From positions 1 to 31,813 of IMG/VR virus record IMGVR_UViG_3300030329_002390: DNA of 31,813 nucleotides; one strand, written 5' to 3'. Within the stretch, counting starts at the first letter, position 1. Each line of letters begins with the position of its first letter. This stretch comes from a virus. The translations under genes were made by a program, and so were the position numbers. The notes under the pieces are model-generated. The model worked only from the letters and a program-made list of their open reading frames with translations, had not been told where the DNA came from and did no database searches. Shown in pieces: positions 11,267-21,093 of this stretch.

Positions 11267-14200
11267 TTATCTACTTTCTCTAAGAAGTTGTCGCAAATCT
11301 CTTTCAATCTTTGCTTTATTTCTATTCATTTCTTCAACCAAATCTTTATACGGCAATGATGTTTCAAGACCTAGAAAATAAGCACCAAAATTAGGTTCAT
11401 CATATCTTTTAAGTTCTATATTTTCTTGTGGTTTTAAACCCGCTGCCATTGCTGTTTTACTAAAATCACGAGCATTTCTTGTTATACCAATAATTGTAAA
11501 AATAAGCATAGTTGTTTGAAACATTAAAGCATCTTTTTTGTTTGTAAATCTATATTGTTCACCTTCAAATATAGGTGTTTGTCTGCGCATTTTATCAAGT
11601 TTTTGTACGCGTTTTATATTATACGTAGATACAAAATGATTAAATAATGCTTGATCACCGGGCATTGCTTTTAACAAATAAACTATATCTGCTGGTACGG
11701 ACATCGATGCACTATCAGCAATGGCAGTTTTTAATAAATCTAATGCTGGCCTTTGTCTTGAATTTTGTAAATAATTAATTGCTGCCCTTTGTATATCATC
11801 AGACGCAGCCAACAAAAATGTACTTGTTATAGTATCAAATACCTCAGCAAAAGGATTTACTAAACCATAAGTCATACTAGGCAGTTTGTCTTCTTCATCT
11901 TTAACCATTGCATACAATCGAGTATGCACACTATCATCACCATTTAACCAAGCACCAGCTTGATTAATTTGTTTCATCGATGAGCGTATAACTCTTAAAA
12001 CATATGTATGGCCAGCATCACCAACAACTGCTTTTGTTAAAGCATTAAAACCTTCTGCATGAATTTGTCTCATAAAAGACCAAAACAAAACATATCTATT
12101 AAAAAATTCTTTTTCCTCTTTACTCATTGCACCATAATCAAGAAGAGATCGTTTAGCTAAATCAACTGCTTGTTGTATAGGTAAATCATCTTGAAGTGCT
12201 GAATAAAATGTTGCTCGTCTATATGTTTCATCAGTAGCATCTGCAAACTTACTCCATAAATTTCTTTTACTTGGATTTAATAGACTTACTTTTTTTCCAC
12301 CTTTTGTAAGGCGTTCACCTGCCAAAGAAAGACCAGGCTGTTTTATTGTGCCACCTAATAATTCTTCTGCTTGCCCTTCAAAAAATTCTACTTGACCTCT
12401 AGTTAAACCTAAATTGTATCTGCTTTCTAAAGCACGTAACTCTGCTGCTTTGTATTGCCTACCAGATTTTGAAGTAAATAAAACAACATCATCAGGTACT
12501 TGATTTATTGACAATGCTTGTCTAATTGCATTCTTAATATTTTTAGGTGCTAATGCTGCGCGTGTACGTTTCATACCCACAGTTCCCATCATAATAAAAG
12601 GAGCACTAAATATATTCATTCCTATGTATCTACCATTAAAGAACGGAAAACCACCTAGCATACCCTGTGACATAGAACGCCTACACCAAGTTGCTGCGCT
12701 ATTTATCATAGTTCCAAGTATATCTGCAGCACCTGCATCAGCCTCTATTAAACTATTTATTACAGTATTTAATTTATTTGACTTAGATAGTTCTTCTAAT
12801 TGCAAAAATGATTTCTCAAGTTCTTTGCCATACATAGCAGCATAGTTTGTATTTCTTATGCTTTTAAAGTTTGGCATATTACTATCAAGTGTAGATACAA
12901 TTTGATTGCCTACAGCAAGACCATTAGCACGATAGAACTGCCTTGTGTTATCAACCAAGTCTTGTAATACGCCTATTGTTGGGTCACCGTAATAACGTCC
13001 ATCAGGTTGTTTATATCCAAACAATAAATTCCAAGCTTCATCTTGTGCTTCTTGTATAATTTTATCTATAGGTTTTTCTACGCCTATTTCTTTTGGCGCT
13101 GGACCCGGCAAAGCCACTACACCAGACTCTGCAACTTCATCATCTGTCTGTTTTGCTAATCTTTTAATTGCTCTACGTAGTTCTCTATCTAGGATTTTTT
13201 TTGTAAAAGGTAAATGATTTTGTTTAAAGTCATTTTGCAATTTAAATAAATCAGGTACAAGTGTTTTATCTTCTTGCATTATTCCAACTATATCATTTAT
13301 TATTTTACCACGTTCTTGTGGTGAAACCTTTTTGACTAGATCATAATGTAAGTTTGCAAAACCACTACCAAGCGTTGAAAAACCATCACCACCAATACCT
13401 TCAACCAAGTCATTTTCTAAATCAACATCTACTTCAATACCACTTCCTTTTAGTTTATCAATCGCTCTTTTAAAAATAGTATTGTATGAATTTTGTAATG
13501 GCCTTAAGTTTACTCCTATATTTAAAGAAGTGTAATCAGGATAATACTCTAATCTAAATCTAGGATTTTTATCAATCCAATCTTGTTGATACTTTGCAAC
13601 CTTATCTCCTATATCTGTACCAATAACCCACTCAAGATAAGATACTGGTGTTGCCTCTTTACGAGATTTTTCTCGCAACCCTCGAGTACGTTTAAACTTT
13701 GTATCAGGATGTTTTTTCTTTATTCTATCAACAATAAGTTTTATGTTGGTATATGTTGGTGTCATTACATTACTAGCAATTGGTGTATAATCTACACGAT
13801 CAAAAGGCATTAATAAGTCTCTACGCCTAGTGCCACCAAGTTGATCTATGTTTCCATAAAGTCTATTGTATTCAACAGAACCCATTAAAGAACGCAAGAT
13901 ACTTTCCAGAGAATCTATTTTTGTAAAAAATAATTCATGCTCCATTAAAATATCAAACTCATTTGCATTAGGCTTATCCATTTCCTTTAACAATCTGTTC
14001 CTATACTGTGGTTTAACTACTTGTTCTACATAGTCCCGTATAGAGCCATTAAAACTTCTATCAATAAGTTCAGTTAATCTTGATTGTACTTTGTTTTTAT
14101 GTATTGTGTATGCCTCAAGACCTAGTTCATCTAGTGCGCGGACAGGATTTTTATATTGTTTTGTTAAATCTTGAAACTTCTTTTGTGTTTGTTTGATTAT

Positions 14201-16747
14201 TGTTTCTTTAAGATTGTTTATATTTTTTTCGAGTTCAACAAACTCAATACTAGGTTTTATTCCTTCTTGCATTTGATTAAATACAGATTTGTCTTTTGAA
14301 AATGCTTTAAATGTGTTTCTTGCATCCCTTGTTATTCGAGCCAAAGAACCTTTTGAAAACTGTTGTGATAAATTTTGTTCCGATAAATCTAACAAATCAC
14401 CTTTAAATTCTTCTGCTTTGGCTGCACGTTGATACTGTTCACCTGCTTCACGCAGTCTAAAGCCACCCAAATGTCGTATGGAAGCTTGTGATTTTAAAGC
14501 ATTACCAATCAACAATCTATCATCAAAAGTTATTTCGTTTTTATTAACAAGATTACTTAACAAATCTGTTAAGCCTTCAGACTCTCGTATTCTATTAACA
14601 CCGTAATAATCAATAACATCACGAACTATTTCATCTTTTGCTTTGTCATCTGTAACTTTGTATGTATTAGTTTTGCTGTCAAACTCAATAAACTTTTGTT
14701 TACTTTTTAAATCATTCTTATATGCTTTATAATTTTTTCTGTTTAAAAAGCTTTTTGAACTTGTATTTACAACTGTATCATTTGCAACAAGAGATAAGTT
14801 TCTTGGCATAAAGTTAAGTAATCGTTCTTTTATTGGAGCCTTTAATGTGTCAGTTGCAGCAACAAATATGTCATCTAGGCTGGCAGAAGTAACGTCTAAT
14901 TTTTTTTCTAACGATCCCAATATATCTCTATTTAATAATCGTTTTGTTGTTTTCGCTACATCTTGTGTTGCTAATGAATCAGTTTTTTGTAGTTTGCTTA
15001 AAAGATTAGCAAGGTCTTTGTTTGTTATATTACCTTTATCAAATTCTTTTGCTAACCTATATCGTATTATTTGATTTTGAAACTCTGATGTCAAAGCATC
15101 TGTACGTATTCGAGCAGGGCCATCTTGTAACTCTAATGCTTCTTTTATTTGTTTTTGTATTGCTATGCCTTCATTGTATATTCTTGCAGCATCTACATTT
15201 TGTTTTGCAGCATTTTCAAAAGGTTCAAGCAATCCTGTTACATACTTACCACTGTTTTGTCTGGTCAATACATTAGTGTTAGGGTCAATACTTTTAGCGT
15301 TTCTTTCAATAGCAGCAAATGTTGGTGTTGCTTTTATTGCATCACCTAACTCATCTATCTTTATCTCTTGTCCTGCATCCAAAGCACCGCGTATCGTATT
15401 TGATACAGCAATGTGCTCTGCTACCTTTTCTGTTACTGCATCTTGATAGTTATATTGCCGTGTGTTTTCTACAAAATTTTGAAAAGATTCCTTTACAGAA
15501 CCTTCTGTTTGATTTTGTGCAATTATTTCTTCGACTGATAGTCCACGTACATTTTTTGCAGGATCAACTTCTGCAATCATATTATCCAACATACGCATTG
15601 AAGCTTTATTCTTTAAACTTCTTGTTATTCCTTTCATTGGATACTTTACAAGCAAACCCGGTCCAGCTGGAATTATTAATTCACTTCCAAGACCACCCCA
15701 CCATAATGAATCTTGACCAACAACACCACCTGTATAATCATTAAAGAATGCTTGTGTTCTTTCATTATTAGAAATAACTTCTGGCAAACCTTGTATATTT
15801 ACCATATTTGTAGCAAACTGATCAAGAAACTCACCACTATCTGCTTGTCTATACTTTTCAGATTCAACCATCCCTGGGCTTGCTAAGTCTACACCAGCAG
15901 CAACAGCAGCGGGTAAGGTATTTAAAGAACGAAAGCCAGCACTCAAAGTGCTCTCATAAACAACACCTGCTTCATACTCTGGTGATAAAAATATTTCTTG
16001 TACACCTTGTTCGCTAAGCAAATCCGGTCTGCCTTCTCTACGCTCTTCTGCTTCTCTTTCTTTTCTTAGGTATTCTACAATCTGTTCTTCAGATAATGGT
16101 GGCACTGCATCATCAGGCAATGTAAAACCCTGCTCAACCATATTCCTGTTTATTCGTGCTTGTTCAACATACCTTGCTCTAGCATCTGCTGTTGCTTGGC
16201 GTTCATCTTCACGAACTATTTCTTGACGTTTTAATGACTGTTCATAGTCTTCAATCGATGCAACCTGTTGCCTAAGAAACGGTTGGTAGAGTTTTTCAAC
16301 CGTAGACATTGGACGTATTTGTTTTGTTACAGGATCTCTCATTAATCCTTTTTCAACATCAACAATATCACTCATACCAATAGAAGGATCTTGGTTAAAT
16401 TGTGGTGTTGCTGGTTTTAAAACATTTAATACGTCTTCACGTGCCTTCTTAGATGCTTCTTCATAACTAAGATTTTGATTGTTTTGATAAAAATCAATAC
16501 GTTGTGTATATGCCTGACCTGCAGATTTATCTACATCAACATCAGTTTGATATGGAGGAACTATATTTTCAACAGGTAAATCTTCCATAGGTGTTAACAA
16601 ACTTGCATCTGTTGCAGCCTGTTGCATTTGTTTTGATATGGCTCTTTGAGCAGAATCATACTCGTATGTATCTATTTTACCTGCTAAATACTGTTCACGT
16701 AATGCACGTTTTTGTTTTACAAATGCTTCGTATTGTGCAGGTGTCAT
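11267..16747 (-). CDS. Giant internal virion (ejection) protein
   Basis: A 1826-residue protein, about one sixth of the genome. The first 250 residues are charged and helical. The middle is long, helical and Lys/Glu/Asn-rich. Near residue 1390 there is a hydrophobic stretch (GFPFFNGRYIGMNIFSAPF). The C-terminal region has DATDETYRRATF, then a helix and LLDYGAMSKEEKEFFNRYVLFW, a D-x3-R...DYG...R pattern typical of very large phage virion-associated proteins. Such proteins are packed in the head and ejected to form a channel. I see no lysozyme-type motif. It overlaps the preceding gene by TAATG. Confidence 0.75.
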   Translation of the reverse strand: MTPAQYEAFVKQKRALREQYLAGKIDTYEYDSAQRAISKQMQQAATDASLLTPMEDLPVENIVPPYQTDVDVDKSAGQAYTQRIDFYQNNQNLSYEEASKKAREDVLNVLKPATPQFNQDPSIGMSDIVDVEKGLMRDPVTKQIRPMSTVEKLYQPFLRQQVASIEDYEQSLKRQEIVREDERQATADARARYVEQARINRNMVEQGFTLPDDAVPPLSEEQIVEYLRKEREAEERREGRPDLLSEQGVQEIFLSPEYEAGVVYESTLSAGFRSLNTLPAAVAAGVDLASPGMVESEKYRQADSGEFLDQFATNMVNIQGLPEVISNNERTQAFFNDYTGGVVGQDSLWWGGLGSELIIPAGPGLLVKYPMKGITRSLKNKASMRMLDNMIAEVDPAKNVRGLSVEEIIAQNQTEGSVKESFQNFVENTRQYNYQDAVTEKVAEHIAVSNTIRGALDAGQEIKIDELGDAIKATPTFAAIERNAKSIDPNTNVLTRQNSGKYVTGLLEPFENAAKQNVDAARIYNEGIAIQKQIKEALELQDGPARIRTDALTSEFQNQIIRYRLAKEFDKGNITNKDLANLLSKLQKTDSLATQDVAKTTKRLLNRDILGSLEKKLDVTSASLDDIFVAATDTLKAPIKERLLNFMPRNLSLVANDTVVNTSSKSFLNRKNYKAYKNDLKSKQKFIEFDSKTNTYKVTDDKAKDEIVRDVIDYYGVNRIRESEGLTDLLSNLVNKNEITFDDRLLIGNALKSQASIRHLGGFRLREAGEQYQRAAKAEEFKGDLLDLSEQNLSQQFSKGSLARITRDARNTFKAFSKDKSVFNQMQEGIKPSIEFVELEKNINNLKETIIKQTQKKFQDLTKQYKNPVRALDELGLEAYTIHKNKVQSRLTELIDRSFNGSIRDYVEQVVKPQYRNRLLKEMDKPNANEFDILMEHELFFTKIDSLESILRSLMGSVEYNRLYGNIDQLGGTRRRDLLMPFDRVDYTPIASNVMTPTYTNIKLIVDRIKKKHPDTKFKRTRGLREKSRKEATPVSYLEWVIGTDIGDKVAKYQQDWIDKNPRFRLEYYPDYTSLNIGVNLRPLQNSYNTIFKRAIDKLKGSGIEVDVDLENDLVEGIGGDGFSTLGSGFANLHYDLVKKVSPQERGKIINDIVGIMQEDKTLVPDLFKLQNDFKQNHLPFTKKILDRELRRAIKRLAKQTDDEVAESGVVALPGPAPKEIGVEKPIDKIIQEAQDEAWNLLFGYKQPDGRYYGDPTIGVLQDLVDNTRQFYRANGLAVGNQIVSTLDSNMPNFKSIRNTNYAAMYGKELEKSFLQLEELSKSNKLNTVINSLIEADAGAADILGTMINSAATWCRRSMSQGMLGGFPFFNGRYIGMNIFSAPFIMMGTVGMKRTRAALAPKNIKNAIRQALSINQVPDDVVLFTSKSGRQYKAAELRALESRYNLGLTRGQVEFFEGQAEELLGGTIKQPGLSLAGERLTKGGKKVSLLNPSKRNLWSKFADATDETYRRATFYSALQDDLPIQQAVDLAKRSLLDYGAMSKEEKEFFNRYVLFWSFMRQIHAEGFNALTKAVVGDAGHTYVLRVIRSSMKQINQAGAWLNGDDSVHTRLYAMVKDEEDKLPSMTYGLVNPFAEVFDTITSTFLLAASDDIQRAAINYLQNSRQRPALDLLKTAIADSASMSVPADIVYLLKAMPGDQALFNHFVSTYNIKRVQKLDKMRRQTPIFEGEQYRFTNKKDALMFQTTMLIFTIIGITRNARDFSKTAMAAGLKPQENIELKRYDEPNFGAYFLGLETSLPYKDLVEEMNRNKAKIERDLRQLLRESR

Positions 16748-17985
16748 TACTTCAAAATCTCATTTAAATCTGTTTTTTTAGCTTGTCTATGTTTTTTCAT
16801 TCGATCACGCATAAGTATAGCCAATGCTGCTTGTTGATCTTTTGGATCATCAAATTCTAAATCAATTGCTGCAATAGCGTCTTCTATATTATATGAAGGA
16901 CTATCTAGTTGTTTAAAAGCAAAATCTTGTGGCAGTCCTACATTTAACTCTTCATCAGATTTATCTATAGTATCAAATACTGTTGGTGCAACTTCATATG
17001 CTCTACCTGCATAACTAGGAAGTTGCGACATTAAGTTCTCTTTTGCTTGCGCTTGTGCTTGTTTGTTTGCTTCTATTTCAGCAACACCCTCTTTAAATTC
17101 TTCAGTACCATAAGGTTCGTAGTATTCTGCTGCTCTACGCAATATATCTTTTTCTTGTGGTGGTGCTATCGCTTTAAACTGTGGCAATTCTGACAAAGTT
17201 TGTACATCAGGAGTATCTACTAATCTTTTTTCAAGTATCTTTATACCTTCATCACCCTCTTCAAGTATTGTCAAATACTCTGAATACTTTGTATCTACTA
17301 AATATTTAATTTCACGAGCTGTGCTTCTTGCAGCTGAACCAGCACTAACTTGAACCTTCTTTTGCATTAACTTAACTCTTTGGTCTTTTTCTTGCTGCAA
17401 AGTTCTACCATCAATATATTCTTCACCAGTAGATGCGGCCAATGTTTGTATGTTTTCACCGTCATATATTTCGTCCAATAAAGGCAAATAGGTTGCTAAT
17501 GCTTGTTGTTTGCCTTGATCATTAGGTATTGCTGCAATCGCTGCTTTCAATTGACCTTTTTGGCTTGGTCCCATTGCCATTAATTTACCCGAGCCTGCGT
17601 TTTGTGTTGCTGTTGTTACTATATTATCAAGTTGTAATCGGGCTGCAGAAGGTATTTCATAACTTTTTTCTACTAATCGTTGCGCTTCTAATTTATTTTT
17701 AGCTGAAGAAATACTGGCTCTTAGTTTAAGATCATCATACTTTTCTTGCAACTTAACTAACTCTTGAAATTCTTCTAGTGCAACATCACTTGGAGGATTA
17801 GCAATAAGTTTTAACAATGCTTGATTGTTTTCTTTGTCTATTGTTAACTGGTCATACAACATTTTTTGTACAGCCACTTCACTTTTGTATACATTCATCA
17901 AGTCACGATATGCTGCAGAATACGCATCAACATAGTATTGCTCTCGACCCTTAATCATTTGTGCATAAAATTCATAATTAGGCAT
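16747..17985 (-). CDS. Internal virion protein, coiled-coil rich
   Basis: A 412-residue, mainly helical and charged protein. Residues 20-130 are coiled-coil-like, and a Gln/Ala/Lys-rich helix (EIEANKQAQAQAKENL) lies near 310. It ends with a basic segment (RMKKHRQAKKTDLNEILK). Position between two other internal-type proteins, and coupling by TAATG to the giant protein, suggest one of a three-protein ejection set like gp14-gp15-gp16 of T7. This is by layout, not sequence similarity. No enzyme motif is seen. Confidence 0.6.
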   Translation of the reverse strand: MPNYEFYAQMIKGREQYYVDAYSAAYRDLMNVYKSEVAVQKMLYDQLTIDKENNQALLKLIANPPSDVALEEFQELVKLQEKYDDLKLRASISSAKNKLEAQRLVEKSYEIPSAARLQLDNIVTTATQNAGSGKLMAMGPSQKGQLKAAIAAIPNDQGKQQALATYLPLLDEIYDGENIQTLAASTGEEYIDGRTLQQEKDQRVKLMQKKVQVSAGSAARSTAREIKYLVDTKYSEYLTILEEGDEGIKILEKRLVDTPDVQTLSELPQFKAIAPPQEKDILRRAAEYYEPYGTEEFKEGVAEIEANKQAQAQAKENLMSQLPSYAGRAYEVAPTVFDTIDKSDEELNVGLPQDFAFKQLDSPSYNIEDAIAAIDLEFDDPKDQQAALAILMRDRMKKHRQAKKTDLNEILK

Positions 17986-17986
17986 G

Positions 17987-18946
17987 TCAATTTACTCCTG
18001 CCAATAATCTATCAAATTCGTCATAAACAGCTTTTGTCGTTGAATCATTATTATTTCTATTAAATATTTTTGTAGTTCTTCCATCAGAATATTGAATTGA
18101 TAAAATCTCATTATTACTGTTTACATCCAAAATAGTATATGATGCTTTACCATCTTCTGTTTTTATCATTTGACCTACTAATGGTAAATCTGGATTTATA
18201 CCTGTATTATTATTTTGTTCTTTAGGTTGTGGGGTTTCTTTTGCTGGTTTTTCAGGTGGAGTTAAAACCTGCTGTTTAGTTTCATCAGGCAATACTTCTG
18301 GCATATTTCTTCCAAGCATTTCAACATATTCATTATTTTTTTCATCAGATATAGCCTTTTCTCCTGTTGTTTCTGCTAAGTTTTTCAATAATGCCGCTTC
18401 TCTTGCTTTTATAGATGCTGCCATTTCTGGTGCTGCCTGATAATCTCCATAGGCACTTATAGCTGCACTACCCATTTGTCCTAGGCCACTAGCAATTCTT
18501 TGTCTGTTTTCAACTTGTCTACGTTTTAATGCTGCAAGTTCACGTTGTTGTGCTGCTTTTTCCAACTGATCAAGTTCAGTTATTTGATCACGCGCAGTCT
18601 CTAAAGCTGTTGCTTTTGCTTTATTTTGTGCCTCTAATAATGCTGCTTCACTTCGGGCTGTAGCACCTTGACCAACATCTTCTATAAGACCACGCTGTTG
18701 TTGTCTATTTAATGCTTCACGTAACGACGCTTGTACAGGTTGTAGTTGTTGATTTAATATACGCTGTTCTTGTGCTTCATCCAGACCAAGCAATCCTAAT
18801 GCTTGATTACGCTCAAGTTCTTTCATTCTATTTTTTTCATCAGAAGAAAGCCGGTCTACTCCTTGTAAAGCAGTTGCGCCAGCACTTACACCTTGTACCC
18901 CTGCCGCTAGTGCTTTCATCATTAATGCCATTGTTAACGGATCCAT
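17987..18946 (-). CDS. Internal virion protein with N-terminal hydrophobic segment
   Basis: A 319-residue protein. The N-terminus is a hydrophobic, Ala/Gly-rich helix (MALMMKALAAGVQGVSAGATAL). A long Gln/Ala/Arg-rich coiled coil spans about 40-160, then a Gly/Ala segment (ASGLGQMGSAAISAYG), a Pro/Glu/Lys linker at about 225-250, and a small beta-type C-terminal domain (ASYTILDVNSNNEILSIQYS). The hydrophobic N-terminus and coiled coil resemble the smallest T7-type internal protein (gp14-like), which is ejected into the cell envelope. It is the first of the three internal-type genes. Confidence 0.6.
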   Translation of the reverse strand: MDPLTMALMMKALAAGVQGVSAGATALQGVDRLSSDEKNRMKELERNQALGLLGLDEAQEQRILNQQLQPVQASLREALNRQQQRGLIEDVGQGATARSEAALLEAQNKAKATALETARDQITELDQLEKAAQQRELAALKRRQVENRQRIASGLGQMGSAAISAYGDYQAAPEMAASIKAREAALLKNLAETTGEKAISDEKNNEYVEMLGRNMPEVLPDETKQQVLTPPEKPAKETPQPKEQNNNTGINPDLPLVGQMIKTEDGKASYTILDVNSNNEILSIQYSDGRTTKIFNRNNNDSTTKAVYDEFDRLLAGVN

Positions 18947-18953
18947 ATTTTCC

Positions 18954-19610
18954 TCACATATAAAAACATTCTATTGCCACACTCCAAGATACTTGCTGAC
19001 ACTTACCAGCTGTACTGAAAGCATTTAACCCAATACCGTAGTTTAAAATACCAGAAGATAAATCAAAAAGATTGTGACCATTGGTTAAAAAACTACCGTC
19101 TATTAAAACATTTGCAGTTGATGTGCTAACCTGCTCTGGTACATAATGTACAACGTTATTACCCACATTAAAATCATTTTCATAACAAAAAAATCTTGTT
19201 TCTCCAGTTGTGCTATCATCTTTTTCTGATTGATGATTTATCCACCACTGAAAAAATATAGTTGCTGGTCTTGTTATGTTTAGTTGAATGTTTGTTAATG
19301 GAACAATTCTATTATTATTGGTTCCTGCGTATGTGTTAGGTGACATCCATCTAGTTACATAAGATGTGTTTTGGAACGTGCCACCATTATTTCTGCCACC
19401 AAAAACACCAGACACATTATTAGTAATATTAGTAACACTGTCATACCTTCCTTGCATAATATGTGCAGTTGTAATCCAAGCACTCGATGTATTTACATCA
19501 CCCGCTACTAACTTTTGTGCTTTGTCTCGCATTGCATCAAGGTTATTTTTTGTGTCGGATGCTGTTAACGTTTCACCTGATGACCAAGTTTTAGGAAATG
19601 TAATAGCCAT
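18954..19610 (-). CDS. Collar/tail accessory protein 3
   Basis: A 218-residue protein. The N-terminus WSSGETLTASDTKNNLDAMR, then AQKLVAGDV, is a short helical motif of the kind used to anchor fibre or collar proteins. The remainder is beta-rich (RPATIFFQWWINHQ, NNVVHYVPEQ) and may form a carbohydrate-binding or decoration fold. It overlaps the previous gene by TAATG. It shares the G-[ED]-x-L-T-x3-x-N start motif with the next gene in the map, so the two probably use the same docking mode. No enzyme residues are recognised. Confidence 0.6.
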   Translation of the reverse strand: MAITFPKTWSSGETLTASDTKNNLDAMRDKAQKLVAGDVNTSSAWITTAHIMQGRYDSVTNITNNVSGVFGGRNNGGTFQNTSYVTRWMSPNTYAGTNNNRIVPLTNIQLNITRPATIFFQWWINHQSEKDDSTTGETRFFCYENDFNVGNNVVHYVPEQVSTSTANVLIDGSFLTNGHNLFDLSSGILNYGIGLNAFSTAGKCQQVSWSVAIECFYM

Positions 19611-20473
19611 TATTCATCCTTCATCAAGATATACGAAAGTTGTAAGTTATCTATCTGTATACGATTATTAACTGTTGCTGGCGATGTAGGTGCTGCTGCC
19701 TGTTGTATTCTAAGTATATTGCCATGCACTGCGCCCGCATAAGAAGTATCATACAAGCCTTTACACATAAGTCTTAGCCCATATATTGTTGTATCACTTG
19801 TAAACTTATAGTAGTATTGCCCATAACCCATTCTAGCAGATGGAAACTTTTGTAATTGATTACTGGCTCCAGAACCTATATGGTAATCTAATGAATGATA
19901 GACTACCTCTGTAGCTTTTAAATCTTGTGTTTTAGCACCATAACCACCACCAGTTAAACCTGTATAATCTGTAACCATATCACCTTGACCTGGAACTTGT
20001 GTCCACGAACCACCAGATGACAATTGCCATTCTAACCAGATAACCCAACAGTTATTTGATAAATCTGCATTATACGGTGCTGACTTTGCTGTAACAGCCT
20101 GTGTAAAATGCCTATGTTGCCAATACACACGAAAAATATCATTTTGTTTTGCTATAATAAAAGCAGCACCACCATTATCAAATATACCTAATTGTGTTGC
20201 AGCAGCCGAAGATCCAACTGCATTTTCATTTGCTTCAACATATACAGTGGCTCCACTAAAAGCTATTAAATCTGATGATCCGCTTTGCTTTAAAATAATG
20301 CCTGACTTACCATTTGTTGCAGTTAAATTAAACGCTGGCTGATCTAAACCTTCAGTTCTAAAGTTATCTGCATCCATAGTAAAGGCTGTATTAACTGCTG
20401 TAAACTCTGCGTTTAATGCAGTAGATGTTAACTTATCACCACGTTTTATTCCTGTATTTTTAATAACACTCAT
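19610..20473 (-). CDS. Collar/tail accessory protein 2
   Basis: A 287-residue protein. N-terminal motif IKRGDKLTSTALNAEFTAV, then helix and TEGLDQPAF, followed by beta-rich sequence (SGIILKQSGSSDLIAF, ATVYVEANEN) and a C-terminal YILMKDE. I placed the start at ATG 20473, which overlaps the preceding stop as ATGA; an in-frame ATG 11 codons upstream lies inside the other gene and is less likely. Short N-terminal helices with LT...N occur in virion appendages. It probably forms part of the neck, collar or fibre base. Confidence 0.6.
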   Translation of the reverse strand: MSVIKNTGIKRGDKLTSTALNAEFTAVNTAFTMDADNFRTEGLDQPAFNLTATNGKSGIILKQSGSSDLIAFSGATVYVEANENAVGSSAAATQLGIFDNGGAAFIIAKQNDIFRVYWQHRHFTQAVTAKSAPYNADLSNNCWVIWLEWQLSSGGSWTQVPGQGDMVTDYTGLTGGGYGAKTQDLKATEVVYHSLDYHIGSGASNQLQKFPSARMGYGQYYYKFTSDTTIYGLRLMCKGLYDTSYAGAVHGNILRIQQAAAPTSPATVNNRIQIDNLQLSYILMKDE

Positions 20474-21093
20474 CGCCAACGTCCTATAAATAAATGTGAA
20501 GGACAAACAACATGAAATATACCGTATGTTAATGAATCATATGTTGCATCACCCCTAGGAGCAGCCCTTATAAATACTTTTGCTGTATGACTTCCGCCTG
20601 TAGTTGGAAAAGAAGCGACCAATCTTGTTGATTGTATTGGTTGTGAAATTTTATAACTTTCAAGAACAACTGTATCATCCCAAACCATTCTTACTTCTAT
20701 GTACTTTGTTGCTCCTAGAAATGATTGCACTATGTAATTAAAAAATATAAAAGAATATTCCCAATGGCACATACCTTCTTTAAATTTAGACACAGTAACT
20801 TCATCTATTTGCACCCATCCGCCATTGTAAGTTTCATATGATGGACAGCGCCAGCCTGAATTTGGATCTAATGTTGTATCGGCATTTATAGTTGGATCAC
20901 TACTATTAGTTATTTGTACTTGATGAAAAGCACCAGCAACAACAGATGTTTCACCTATAAAATCATCTGGCAATGTTGTTCTGTCTAAGTCACCATTAAA
21001 AGAACTTTTATATGCGTTAAACCCTGCATTAAATTCTTTGTAATCAACAATAGCCTCATTTTCCGGTGATGCTTCTGTCCACTTCTTGCTCAT
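20470..21093 (-). CDS. Collar/tail accessory protein 1
   Basis: A 207-residue protein. The start MSKKWTEASPENEAIVDYKE, then FNAGFNAYKSSFNGDLDRTTLP, is an N-terminal docking-type segment. The rest is beta-rich and aromatic (CHWEYSFIFFNYIVQSFLG, KYIEVRMVWDDTVVLE). It follows the tail nozzle gene with an ATGA overlap and starts a run of three coupled appendage genes. By order it is likely to bind the nozzle or portal-adaptor region. The fold is not recognised with confidence. Confidence 0.6.
   Translation of the reverse strand: MSKKWTEASPENEAIVDYKEFNAGFNAYKSSFNGDLDRTTLPDDFIGETSVVAGAFHQVQITNSSDPTINADTTLDPNSGWRCPSYETYNGGWVQIDEVTVSKFKEGMCHWEYSFIFFNYIVQSFLGATKYIEVRMVWDDTVVLESYKISQPIQSTRLVASFPTTGGSHTAKVFIRAAPRGDATYDSLTYGIFHVVCPSHLFIGRWR

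Noticed and set aside
15319-15744. 141-codon Leu/His-rich frame opposite the giant virion gene
   Set aside because: Antisense shadow of a Lys/Glu/Gln-rich gene; composition is typical of reverse-strand reading.
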